Source: Rhodococcoides fascians NBRC 12155 = LMG 3623
GTDB lineage: Bacteria; Actinomycetota; Actinomycetes; Mycobacteriales; Mycobacteriaceae
DNA length: 64,000 nucleotides
NCBI RefSeq assembly: GCF_001894785.1
Contig: NZ_BCWW01000003.1
Location: 372,001-436,000 of the forward strand
Direction: 5' to 3'
Of this stretch, positions 1 to 8,391 are shown piece after piece. The position numbers and the translations under genes are program-made. Position 1 is the stretch's first letter, and every line of letters starts with the position of its first letter. Under the pieces are notes generated by a model. The model worked only from the letters and a program-made list of their open reading frames with translations. It had not been told where the DNA came from and made no database searches.

Positions 1-523
1 TCGCGGCTACGGATCGATGGCTGCCGAGCTCGCCGGAGCGCAGTGGAACGAGGGCGACGTCTTCTGTTCCGTTGTGCGTCGCGTCGCGCTGCCCGACGCG
101 TTCTTCGCCATCGACGGTCTCATCGAGACCTTCCTGACCGTGCTCGACGAGTTCGGGGCGTACCCCGCCGTCATCGCCAAGGAACTGGATCGCTACCTGC
201 CGTTCCTCGCGACGACCAAGGTGCTCATGGCCGCCGTACGTGCAGGCGTCGGCCGAGAGACCGCGCACGAGGCGATCAAGGAACACGCCGTCGCCGTCGC
301 GCTGGCCATGCGTGAGCAGGGACTCGAGCCCGACCTGCTGGATCGCCTGGCTGCCGACGACCGCCTACCGCTCGACCGCGCTGCACTCGATGCGGCGCTG
401 GCCGACAAGACGGCCTTCGTCGGTGCAGCGGACGCACAGGTCAGTGCGGTCGTCTCGGCCGTGGAGCGGCTGATCGCGAAGTTCCCAGCCGGTGCGGCCT
501 ACAGCCCGTCGCCGATTCTCTGA
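1..523 (+). CDS. purB: Adenylosuccinate lyase, C-terminal part (5' truncated by window edge)
   Basis: Only the last ~174 codons are present; the frame is open from base 2 and ends at TGA 521-523. The protein removes fumarate from SAICAR and adenylosuccinate in purine biosynthesis in the cytosol. The visible part contains the helical C-terminal segment AELAGAQWNEGDVFCSVVRR followed by ALPDAFFAIDGL, which I recognise as typical of actinobacterial PurB. The missing N-terminus holds the main catalytic signature, so the call rests on the C-terminal similarity and on the many purine genes later in the window (purC, purS, purQ, purL, purF). An ATG at 17 is internal and is not the real start. Confidence 0.85.
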   Translation, partial: RGYGSMAAELAGAQWNEGDVFCSVVRRVALPDAFFAIDGLIETFLTVLDEFGAYPAVIAKELDRYLPFLATTKVLMAAVRAGVGRETAHEAIKEHAVAVALAMREQGLEPDLLDRLAADDRLPLDRAALDAALADKTAFVGAADAQVSAVVSAVERLIAKFPAGAAYSPSPIL

Positions 524-532
524 GTTCTCTGT

Positions 533-574
533 TGTGAGTGGAAACTCGTAGTGGGCTACGAGTTTCCACTCACA
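533..574. terminator. Perfect 19-bp hairpin between convergent genes
   Basis: Positions 533-551 and 556-574 are perfect inverted repeats with a 4-base loop (TGGG). The hairpin lies between the convergent purB and HAD genes and its right arm overlaps the stop codon of the HAD gene. It has no T-tract. A bidirectional terminator is the likely role. The 13-mer TTTCCACTCACAT in its right arm recurs at 39196-39208 in another convergent gap. Confidence 0.7.
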
Positions 575-1361
575 TCAGGACGTCAGGCAGGTCTGCGACG
601 GAATCGATCACGTGATCGGGTTCCATCGCGAATTCGTCGGTGATGCGTCGATCGAGCACGTCCTGACGGAATTTTCCGGTACGAACCAGGACACCGGTCA
701 TGCCGACGACCTGGGCGGCGAGGACGTCGTTGTCGAGGTCGTCGCCGACCATGACGACGTCGTCCGGGTCGACGCCCATCCGCTCGGACGCCGTGCGGAA
801 GCCCAGGGGAGCGGGCTTGCCGATGGCTTTCGCGGCGTGTCCGGACGCTTGCTCCATCCCGGCGAGGTACATGCCGGTGTCGATGCGCAACCCGCCACCG
901 GTACTCCACATCAACGATCGATGCATCGCGACGACGGGAATGCCGCGACACAGCCAGTCGTAGACGCGACTGAGACGCTCGTGCGTGAACTCCGGGCCGG
1001 CACCGCCGACGACCACGACATCCGGATCCCCGGAAGACTCCTCGACGAATTCGATGCCCGGCATATCGGCCGCGATCTCGCCGTTGTTGATCATGACCAC
1101 CCGAGCATCCGGGTAGTTCTCGCGTAGATGATCCGCGGTGAGCGACGCGGCGGTGACGATCTCGTCGGAATGGACGTCGAGTCCGACGTCGCGCAATGCC
1201 GCCGCTATCTGCTCGCGCGTCTTCGAGGTCGTGTTGGTCAGGAACGCGCGTGCAATGTCGTTGTCGTCCAGGTACTTCAGCGTCGCGGCTGCCCCGGGTA
1301 CCGCCTGCCACGACGTGACGAGTACGCCGTCGATGTCGAAGAGAACCCCGCCGATGCTCAT
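570..1361 (-). CDS. HAD-superfamily phosphatase, class IIA (NagD-like)
   Basis: This is a soluble haloacid-dehalogenase hydrolase of about 263 aa. The nucleophile motif DIDGVL follows the chosen start directly (MSIGGVLFDIDG), a FLTNTTSKTREQ segment fits motif II, IGKPAPLGF fits motif III with its Lys, and GDDLDND is the metal-binding acidic motif. A large cap domain of the IIA type lies between the second and third motifs. The substrate cannot be read; relatives dephosphorylate small sugar or nucleotide phosphates. An upstream GTG at 1436 would extend the protein by 25 residues, but it overlaps the promoter region of the divergent HIT gene, so the ATG at 1361 is preferred. Confidence 0.8.
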   Translation of the reverse strand: MSIGGVLFDIDGVLVTSWQAVPGAAATLKYLDDNDIARAFLTNTTSKTREQIAAALRDVGLDVHSDEIVTAASLTADHLRENYPDARVVMINNGEIAADMPGIEFVEESSGDPDVVVVGGAGPEFTHERLSRVYDWLCRGIPVVAMHRSLMWSTGGGLRIDTGMYLAGMEQASGHAAKAIGKPAPLGFRTASERMGVDPDDVVMVGDDLDNDVLAAQVVGMTGVLVRTGKFRQDVLDRRITDEFAMEPDHVIDSVADLPDVLM

Positions 1362-1452
1362 CGGCAAACAGTAGTCGGGTCGAGTCAGTCGTGCAGTTTC
1401 AGCAGTCGCGGTGTCGTTCGTGCGGTCTGCGCTCACGCCTAGGCTCGATGCC

Positions 1453-1878
1453 GTGAACCCCTACACGATTTTCTCCGAGATCATTGCCGGGACCGCCGAG
1501 GCGTCGCGCGTCCACGAGGACGACACCGCGATCGCGTTCATGGACATCAGGCCTCTCACCACCGGGCACGTGCTCGTGGTGCCCAAGCAGCAGTATCGGA
1601 CGCTGGCCGAGTTGCCGCCCGAGATCGGTGCGCATCTGTTCGTCGTCGGGCAGAAGGTGGCTGCCGCTGTGCGAGCGAGCAATCCGCGCGTCGCCGGGGT
1701 GAACCTGTTCCTCGCCGACGGCACGGTGGCAGGTCAGGAAATCTTCCACGTGCATCTGCACGTCATCCCGCGCATGATCGGCGACGGATTCGGCCTGCGG
1801 GCTCGGCCGTCGTCGCCGCATCGATCCGAACTCGACCGACTGGCGGCGGAGATCGCGGCCGCGCTTACTCGGCAGTGA
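1453..1878 (+). CDS. HIT-family nucleotide-binding protein
   Basis: This is a small (141 aa) histidine-triad protein. The diagnostic motif HVHLHVIPR is near residues 100-108, and MDIRPLTTGHVLVVPK is the usual N-terminal HIT signature. Such proteins hydrolyse or transfer AMP from nucleoside phosphoramidates or dinucleotides; the exact substrate is unknown. The GTG at 1453 gives the normal N-terminus (VNPYTIFSEIIAG). The 3' end overlaps the convergent siderophore-binding gene by 14 bases. Confidence 0.85.
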   Translation: MNPYTIFSEIIAGTAEASRVHEDDTAIAFMDIRPLTTGHVLVVPKQQYRTLAELPPEIGAHLFVVGQKVAAAVRASNPRVAGVNLFLADGTVAGQEIFHVHLHVIPRMIGDGFGLRARPSSPHRSELDRLAAEIAAALTRQ

Positions 1879-3076
1879 CCTTCTGCGCCTTGGACAGTGC
1901 ATCGGCGTAGACGTCGATGGTGTTGGTGTAGCGGCTGTAGCTCTTGTTGGCGCCGTAGTCCCACAGCACCATCTGTTGCTTCTCGACGGCGGAGATGGTG
2001 TCGAAGCCGGGGTAACGGCTCGGGATGTCGGCAAGCTTCACGTCGGATGCGTTGGCAACGTCGTGGTAGACGAACGCGACATCGGCATCGACGCTCGACA
2101 CATTCTCCCAGGACACCTTCTTCCAGTAACCGTCGTCGGTGCCGTCGGGGGTGTACATCTTCAGGCCCCAGCTTTCGTAGTCGCTGAAGTCGGGATCCGC
2201 CGACGGATCGAGTACGTAGGCGACGTCGAGGGGCCAGACTCCCACTCCGGTGAGGTCCTGACGTTCGGACGCAACCTTCTTGAAGTTGGTGACAGCAGCG
2301 TCGTAGTCGGACTTGATGTCTGCCAGTTGTGGGGTGTCGAGGTCGACGCCGAGCGACGACGCCAACCCGGCGTAGTTCTCGATGGTCTTCGCGGTCGACG
2401 TCGTGTCCAAGGTGACCCCCAGGGTGGGAGCGATCCGATCGATCGTGTCGGCCTTGGACGAATCGGCCGTCGTGGTCAACTTGCCGAACTGGCCGAATCT
2501 CGGGTTGAACTCACCGATGACGAGATCCGGGTCCAGGCTGGCGGCTTTCTCGAAATCGAAGGTGCCCCAGGTCTCGCCGACCGATTCGATGCCCGTCAGA
2601 TCGGAGCAACTCAGAATCGGGCTGGTCCCCATCGGCGTCGTCGACCAGATGGCGATCGGCTTGATTCCGTACGACATCAGCGCAGCGGCGGATTCCTCGT
2701 CGGCGATGATTCTGGTCGGTTGTGCATCGAGGGAAACGGTCCGTCCGCGGCCGTCGGTGTACGTGAACGGTCCGGACGCTCGGTCGACCGAATCGACGCG
2801 GTCGTTCGCACTGCACGCGGCGGGGTTCGCGTTCAGGTCGACGGCCTGGGTGCCGGCGTCGTCGCTGCCGGTGGTGCCACTGCTGCACGCGGCAGCGGCG
2901 AGAAGCACGAGCACCGCGATGCCTCCGGTGAGGGCGCGGGGTGCGGAGCCGAATCTGCCCGAAGTCGGTGTCACGTGTCTGCTTTCGTCGAGGCCGAGAT
3001 GGCCGATGTCGAGTGGAGCGCCGTTCTTCCTGGTGTCGAGGTAGGGGCCGAGGGCACCCTCCTCGCGGTGGCCCAC
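1865..3076 (-). CDS. Siderophore-binding lipoprotein of an ABC importer (FecB/FepB type)
   Basis: This extracytoplasmic solute-binding lipoprotein would capture ferric siderophore at the membrane and pass it to the FecCD-type permeases encoded near 26-28 kb. A hydrophobic signal ends in the lipobox LAAAAC. It is followed by a periplasmic-binding fold with RIIADEESAAALMSYGIKPIAIW near the first beta strand and DLVIGEFNPRFG in the middle. The start is uncertain. GTG at 3076 has a strong upstream GGAGG (3086-3090) but leaves about 64 residues before the Cys; GTG at 2974 gives a normal ~30-residue signal peptide without a clear ribosome site. The gene is divergent from the NRPS operon and shares its iron-regulated intergenic region. 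Confidence 0.82.
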   Translation of the reverse strand: MGHREEGALGPYLDTRKNGAPLDIGHLGLDESRHVTPTSGRFGSAPRALTGGIAVLVLLAAAACSSGTTGSDDAGTQAVDLNANPAACSANDRVDSVDRASGPFTYTDGRGRTVSLDAQPTRIIADEESAAALMSYGIKPIAIWSTTPMGTSPILSCSDLTGIESVGETWGTFDFEKAASLDPDLVIGEFNPRFGQFGKLTTTADSSKADTIDRIAPTLGVTLDTTSTAKTIENYAGLASSLGVDLDTPQLADIKSDYDAAVTNFKKVASERQDLTGVGVWPLDVAYVLDPSADPDFSDYESWGLKMYTPDGTDDGYWKKVSWENVSSVDADVAFVYHDVANASDVKLADIPSRYPGFDTISAVEKQQMVLWDYGANKSYSRYTNTIDVYADALSKAQKVTAE

Positions 3077-3095
3077 AGATGCTAGCCTCCTCAGG
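3077..3095. promoter_or_regulatory. Weak candidate iron box upstream of the binding-protein gene
   Basis: The core TAGCCT at 3083-3088 matches the centre of the IdeR/DtxR consensus, but only about 8 of 19 positions agree. It would sit over the ribosome site of the divergent lipoprotein gene. It is plausible mainly because a better box lies 30 bases away. Confidence 0.3.
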
Positions 3096-3105
3096 GTCGA
3101 CTAAG

Positions 3106-3124
3106 CGAGGGTAGCCTTTCCTTA
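3106..3124. promoter_or_regulatory. Candidate IdeR/DtxR iron box ahead of the NRPS operon
   Basis: The 19-mer CGAGGGTAGCCTTTCCTTA agrees at 12 of 19 positions with the palindromic consensus TTAGGTTAGGCTAACCTAA (hand count). It lies between two divergent iron-uptake genes, about 70 bases before the NRPS start. Iron-loaded IdeR bound here would shut down both directions. Confidence 0.65.
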
Positions 3125-3192
3125 TGGACGGGCTCTGGATATCGCCTGGTCGCGCGCATACGCAACACAGTCGATCGAAGGGGACTCACCGG

Positions 3193-6100
3193 ATGGATCA
3201 GCGGGGAATCGGACGGGACGAACTGCGGGCGGTGGTTGCAGAACTGATCGGTGCGGAACCCGGGGCTGTGTCGATGGACGCGGATCTGTTCGAGCTCGGT
3301 CTCGAATCGATCGTTCTGATGCGGTTGGTCGGGAGATTCCGCAAGCAGGGGTCGACGGTGACGTTTGCCGAGCTCGCTGCGCAGCCGAACGTTTCTGCCT
3401 GGTCCGAACTGATCGGTGGTTCGGCCGAATCGAGTTCCCGAAACCCCGAGCGGCAATCGACTGTGGTCGAACCGGACACGTCGGAGTTCGATCTCGCACT
3501 GTTGCAGCACGCCTACTGGATCGGGCGCAGTGCCGAGCAGCGGTTCGGCGGGGTCGCACCGCATCTCTACACCGAATTCGACGGCGAGGCAGTGGATCCC
3601 GATCGACTACGTGCGGCGCTCGATGCCGTCGCGCAACGGCACGAGATGTTGCGGGCCCGGATTTCGGACAACGGACAGCAGCGCATCGAACCGACCTCGG
3701 GGTGGCGCGGGTTGACGGTCCACGACCTACGATCCGAGTCCGACCCGACCGACCGCCTCGAAGAAACGCGGCTCCGTCTGACCCACCAGATGCTCGATAT
3801 CGAAGCGGGCGAGATGTTCTCGGCCGATCTGTCGCTCCTGCCGAACGGTCGCACGCGTCTGCACCTGGACATCGACATGATCGCCGGCGACGCAGTGAGT
3901 TTCCGTATTCTGGTTGCAGACCTGGCGCGGGCCTACGACGGCGATCCCCTCCGGGCAATCGAGTACAGCTATTCGCGGTACCTCGCCGATCGCCCGATCG
4001 ATCGACGCAGCGCCCGTGCTCAGGCCGAACGCTACTGGTCCGAGCGCCTCGACTCACTGCCCGGTGCGCCGACTCTTCCGTTGCTGGAACATGATTCGGG
4101 CGCTCCGGTAGCGTTGCGTCGGGCATTTCATCTCGACTCCGCGGCATACGGTGATCTCCAGACGCACGCCAGAGCCCACGGAGTCACCCCGGCGGTGGCA
4201 GTGGCCACGGCGTTCGCCGAGGTGATCGGTGCCTGGTCTCGTGAACAACGGTTTCTGCTCAACGTGCCCATGTTCGATCGCGCTCCGACGCATCCCGACG
4301 TCGAGAATCTCATCGGTGACTTCTCGTCGTCGGTCATGCTGGAAGTCGATCTGAGCGAGCCGCTCTCGTTCGTCGAACGTTCCCGTCGGATCCGGTCCCG
4401 ACTGCACGAAGACGCCTCGCACGCCGACTATTCCGGGGTCGAGGTGCTGCGCGACCTCGGCCGCCGTCGAGGAGAGCCGGTGCTGGCTCCCGTCGTCTTC
4501 ACGAGCGCGCTCGGTTTGGGCGAGTTGTTCGACGCTCGCGCGCGGCAGGTCTTCGGTGATCCGGTGTGGATCATGTCGCAGGGGCCGCAGGTGGTTCTCG
4601 ACGCGCAGATCACCGAACTCGACGGTGGCGTGTTGGTCAACTGGGACATACGCGAGAACGAGTTCCTCCCAGGAGTTCCCGACGCGATGTTCGACGCGTT
4701 CGAGACGCTGGTTCGCGCACTCGTGGTCGACGGTGACTCCGTGTGGGCGGAGCCTGTGGGTCAGCTGGTTCCACCGCGTCAGCTGATGTCGCGAACTCCG
4801 TCAGCCGATGTACCCCGAACGGACGCGTCGCAGTCGGCCGGGAACGAGACTCTGCACCGCGCCTTCTTCGATCGCGCGTCGCAGCATCCCGACGCGCTGG
4901 CGCTCGAGTGGGGCGAGAACGAGTCGATGACGTACGGAGACCTACGAGATCGTGCTCTGAAAGTAGCTGCTGCGCTGACCGATCGCGGCGTGGGGGTGGG
5001 CGACACGGTGGGGGTGACGCTGCCGAAGGGGCCCGATCAAGTGGTCGCAGTTCTCGGTGTGCTCGCCGCGGGCGGGGTGTACGTACCGATCGGCGTCGAC
5101 CAACCGTCGAGCCGTGCTGCGCTGATCGCCCGAAAAGCGGGGTTCACGGTGACGATCGGCGGGTCGGGCGACGACGGTCTCGCGGTGTCCCACGCGATCC
5201 TGAGTGAGCCTCGGCCCGCCCCGCACCTCGGCCCCGACACCGCGCCCGCGTACATGATCTTCACCTCCGGCTCCACGGGTGAACCGAAAGGTGTTGTGGT
5301 CTCGCATCGCGCTGCGATGAACACGATCATGGATCTGGCCGAACGTTTCGACCTGAGCGAGGGCTACCGTCCATTGTGCCTGTCCGAGTTGGACTTCGAC
5401 CTGTGCACGTTCGACCTGTTCTCGGTGTTCGCGGCCGGCGGTACGGCCGTGCTAATCCAGGAACACGAGCGCAAGGATCCGCAGCGCTGGGCCGCTCTGA
5501 TTCGTGCGCGCCGCGTCACGGTGATCAGCTGCGTGCCCCCGCTGCTGGACATGATCCTGTCCACCGGTGACGATGTGGGCGGTTCGCTCGAGGTCGTCAT
5601 GCTCGGCGGCGACAAGGTGAGTATCGACCTTTACCGGCGGCTGACGGCGGCGGTTCCCGGATGTCGGTTCGCCGGACTCGGTGGCGCTACGGAAACCGCG
5701 ATCCACAACAGCATCTGTGAGGTCGTGGACGTCGATCCGAACTGGCGCACGGTCCCGTTCGGGGTGCCGCTCGCGTCGATGGCGCTTCGGGTGGTCGATG
5801 CGCGTGGGAACCAGGTGCCGGACTGGGTGCCCGGTGAGTTGTGGGTCGCGGGCGTCGGTCTCGCCGACGGCTATCTGGGCGATCCCGAGCGTACGAACGA
5901 GCGCTTCGTCGAGGCCGACCGCTACCGCTGGTACCGCACCGGAGACCTGGTTCGGTACTGCCCCGGCTCGATGGCCGAGACCGGCTCCATGGTCGAATTC
6001 GTGGGCCGTGTGGACAACCAGATCAAGATCAACGGATTTCGGATCGAACTCGGAGAGATCGAAGCGGCACTCACCGCGGATCACGAGGTGGCCAGTGCCG

Positions 6101-6684
6101 CAGCCGTTGTCGACCGCACCGCAGCTCCGATCCTGCTGGCCGCCGTGGTGCCGACCGATCGAGACGCGGATCCCCGTGAGACGGTAGCGGCCGTGAGGGC
6201 CAGGGCCGCCGAGCGTCTCCCAGCGCACATGGTGCCGGAGCAGATCGTGACGGTCTCCGCGCTGCCGCTGACCGTCAACGGCAAGATCGACTCCGCTGCC
6301 GTCGTCCGGCTGTGTCGCGCAGCGGGAGAAAGCGAACGGGTCGATGCCCGGATTGCGCCCAGAACTCACCTCGAAAGCGCCCTCGCCCTGATCTGGCAGA
6401 AGGTACTCGGCGTCGACGGCATCGGTGTGACGGACACGCTCTTCGCGCTCGGCGGTGATTCCGTCCTGGCGACGACCATCGTCGCCCGCATTCGCGAGTC
6501 CTTCGACATCACGTCGGTCACCGTGCGCATGATGTTCGCGGCACCCACCGTGGCCGGGCTCGCGGACCGGATGATCGGCGCAGAAGGTGACGCAGAATTC
6601 CTCGAGGCCACCGCCGAGATCTTCCTGTCGGTCGAAGCGATGTCGGAGGACGAACTGTCGGCCGCGCTCGAACACCATTCCTGA
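3193..6684 (+). CDS. Siderophore NRPS, ArCP-Cy-A-PCP (MbtB-like, no thioesterase)
   Basis: This 1163-aa synthetase takes the salicyl group and joins and cyclizes it with Ser, Thr or Cys. Residues 1-75 are an aryl carrier protein with the phosphopantetheine Ser39 in LGLESI. Residues ~90-510 are a heterocyclization domain carrying DxxxxDxxS as DMIAGDAVS (D228, D233, S236). Residues ~550-1060 are an adenylation domain with FTSGSTGEPKG near 690 and a binding-pocket code I read as DLFSMGLIHK, which does not separate Ser, Thr and Cys. The PCP Ser is about 1090 (LGGDS). MbtB of mycobacteria has a similar order, but no thioesterase follows here. The ATG at 3193 has GAAGGGGA upstream; an earlier in-frame ATG at 3124 falls in the iron box. 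The C-terminus ends MSEDELSAALEHHS, a possible docking tail. Confidence 0.9.
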   Translation: MDQRGIGRDELRAVVAELIGAEPGAVSMDADLFELGLESIVLMRLVGRFRKQGSTVTFAELAAQPNVSAWSELIGGSAESSSRNPERQSTVVEPDTSEFDLALLQHAYWIGRSAEQRFGGVAPHLYTEFDGEAVDPDRLRAALDAVAQRHEMLRARISDNGQQRIEPTSGWRGLTVHDLRSESDPTDRLEETRLRLTHQMLDIEAGEMFSADLSLLPNGRTRLHLDIDMIAGDAVSFRILVADLARAYDGDPLRAIEYSYSRYLADRPIDRRSARAQAERYWSERLDSLPGAPTLPLLEHDSGAPVALRRAFHLDSAAYGDLQTHARAHGVTPAVAVATAFAEVIGAWSREQRFLLNVPMFDRAPTHPDVENLIGDFSSSVMLEVDLSEPLSFVERSRRIRSRLHEDASHADYSGVEVLRDLGRRRGEPVLAPVVFTSALGLGELFDARARQVFGDPVWIMSQGPQVVLDAQITELDGGVLVNWDIRENEFLPGVPDAMFDAFETLVRALVVDGDSVWAEPVGQLVPPRQLMSRTPSADVPRTDASQSAGNETLHRAFFDRASQHPDALALEWGENESMTYGDLRDRALKVAAALTDRGVGVGDTVGVTLPKGPDQVVAVLGVLAAGGVYVPIGVDQPSSRAALIARKAGFTVTIGGSGDDGLAVSHAILSEPRPAPHLGPDTAPAYMIFTSGSTGEPKGVVVSHRAAMNTIMDLAERFDLSEGYRPLCLSELDFDLCTFDLFSVFAAGGTAVLIQEHERKDPQRWAALIRARRVTVISCVPPLLDMILSTGDDVGGSLEVVMLGGDKVSIDLYRRLTAAVPGCRFAGLGGATETAIHNSICEVVDVDPNWRTVPFGVPLASMALRVVDARGNQVPDWVPGELWVAGVGLADGYLGDPERTNERFVEADRYRWYRTGDLVRYCPGSMAETGSMVEFVGRVDNQIKINGFRIELGEIEAALTADHEVASAAAVVDRTAAPILLAAVVPTDRDADPRETVAAVRARAAERLPAHMVPEQIVTVSALPLTVNGKIDSAAVVRLCRAAGESERVDARIAPRTHLESALALIWQKVLGVDGIGVTDTLFALGGDSVLATTIVARIRESFDITSVTVRMMFAAPTVAGLADRMIGAEGDAEFLEATAEIFLSVEAMSEDELSAALEHHS

Positions 6685-6715
6685 CCCGCTTCGCATTCCC
6701 GGAGGACGAGAATCC

Positions 6716-8383
6716 ATGGTGCAGAACATGACCGAACTTGCCGAGCCGGACGCCGACGTCGACGCTTTCGTACCGTTCGGCGACGAGCGTGCCCGCAGGT
6801 ACCTCGACGCCGGGTTGTGGCGAGGTGAAACCCTTCCGGAGGTGTTCGCAACGTGGGCGACGCAGTTCGGCCCTTCGAGGGCGGTCGTCGACGATCGCAC
6901 GGAGCTGAGGTACGACGAGCTGCTTCGACGAGTGCGGAGCGTCGCAGCCGGATTCGCCGATCGCGGCATCGAACCGGGCGACCGGGTGGTCGTGCAATTG
7001 CCGAACTCCGTGAACTTTGCGGTCGTGCTGTTCGCTTTGCTCGAATGCGGAGCGATCCCGGTGCTGACGCTGCCTGCACATCGCCGACGTGAGATCACCC
7101 ATCTCGCCGCCACCGCATCGGCGGTGGCGTACGTGATCTCCGATCGGGACGGCGACTTCGACTATTGCGAACTCGCCGATGAGGTTCTCGCGTCGGTGAC
7201 GAGTGTTCGGCACGTCTTCGTCGACAGTTCCGGACCCGAATCGAACGGCGGCGGGTCCCATACCTCTCTGTCCGCGGTGGCCGGGGTGCCCCGACAGTTT
7301 CCGCGCGCCCGGCCGACCGATCCTGCCTTACTGCTGGTCTCCGGTGGCACGACGGGATTGCCCAAGCTGATTGCCCGTACGCACAACGATTACGAATACA
7401 ACGCCAGGGCCAGTGCGGAGGTCTGCGATCTCGGGCCCGAGGACGTGTATCTCGCCGTTCTCCCTGCCGCACACAACTTTCCGCTCGCATGCCCCGGGCT
7501 GCTCGGTGCCCTCGGGGTAGGGGCAACGGTGGTGTTCTCCGGCAGTGCCAGCCCAGACCACGCGTTCGCGCTGATCGAGAGGTATCGCGTGACGATCACG
7601 GCGCTGGTTCCGACGTTGACTCATCTGTGGTGCGAGGCAACGGAATGGGAGGATGCAGACCTGTCCAGCTTGCGGTTGCTGCAGGTCGGGGGAGCGAAGC
7701 TGGCACCTGAGGTCGCCAAGCTGGTCGAGCCCGCGCTCGGATGCCGGCTGCAGCAGGTGTTCGGCATGGCCGAAGGGCTACTGAACTACACCCGAGCCGA
7801 GGACAGCGCGGAACTGGTGATCGGAACGCAAGGCAGGCCGTTGTCCCATCTGGACGAGGTGCGCGTCGTCGGTGCGGACGGAAACGATGTATCGCCCGGG
7901 GAAGTCGGTGAATTGCTGACGCGGGGCCCCTACACCATCAATGGCTATTATTCTGCGGCAGAACATAATACGACTGCCATCACCCCTGATGGGTTCTATC
8001 GCAGTGGGGATCAGGTGCGCGAGCTCGAGTCCGGCCATCTCGTCGTCACCGGTCGCATCAAGGACGTGATCACCCGAAACGGCGAGAACGTCGCGGCCGA
8101 CGAGCTCGAAGACCTGCTGCTCACCCATCCTGCAGTAGCGCGGGTCGCGGTGATCGGGGTGCCCGATGCCGCTGTGGGCGAAAGTGTCTGCGCAGTCGTG
8201 GTGCCGAACGGAAGTGGTCCGACCGTCGCCGACGTGCGGGCCTTCCTGACGGCGGCCGGCTGCGCCGGATTCAAACTGCCCGATCGCGTGGTGACACGAA
8301 CATCGCTGCCCGTCACCGCCATCGGCAAAGTGGACAAGTCCTTGCTCGTCACACAGTGCACGCAACAGCAGCCGACTCGATGA
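6716..8383 (+). CDS. Salicyl-AMP ligase (aryl-acid adenylating enzyme, MbtA/DhbE type)
   Basis: This 555-aa stand-alone adenylation enzyme activates an aryl acid with ATP and loads it on the ArCP of the preceding NRPS. It has [12 protein letters not shown] as core A3, and [11 protein letters not shown], the segment typical of aryl-acid ligases with the HN pair replacing the amino-acid-binding Asp. [12 protein letters not shown] lies in the C-terminal lobe and TAIGKVDK carries the catalytic Lys. Salicylate rather than 2,3-dihydroxybenzoate is inferred because the island encodes an MbtI-type salicylate synthase and no EntA or EntB. The ATG at 6716 follows a clear GGAGGACGAG site. It lies 31 bases after the first NRPS and is probably cotranscribed. 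Confidence 0.9.
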   Translation: MVQNMTELAEPDADVDAFVPFGDERARRYLDAGLWRGETLPEVFATWATQFGPSRAVVDDRTELRYDELLRRVRSVAAGFADRGIEPGDRVVVQLPNSVNFAVVLFALLECGAIPVLTLPAHRRREITHLAATASAVAYVISDRDGDFDYCELADEVLASVTSVRHVFVDSSGPESNGGGSHTSLSAVAGVPRQFPRARPTDPALLLVSGGTTGLPKLIARTHNDYEYNARASAEVCDLGPEDVYLAVLPAAHNFPLACPGLLGALGVGATVVFSGSASPDHAFALIERYRVTITALVPTLTHLWCEATEWEDADLSSLRLLQVGGAKLAPEVAKLVEPALGCRLQQVFGMAEGLLNYTRAEDSAELVIGTQGRPLSHLDEVRVVGADGNDVSPGEVGELLTRGPYTINGYYSAAEHNTTAITPDGFYRSGDQVRELESGHLVVTGRIKDVITRNGENVAADELEDLLLTHPAVARVAVIGVPDAAVGESVCAVVVPNGSGPTVADVRAFLTAAGCAGFKLPDRVVTRTSLPVTAIGKVDKSLLVTQCTQQQPTR

Positions 8384-8391
8384 AGGAACCC

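Noticed and set aside
3124..3192. N-terminal extension of the first NRPS from ATG 3124
   Set aside because: This ATG lies at the end of the iron box and has no ribosome site, whereas ATG 3193 has one and starts at the carrier domain.
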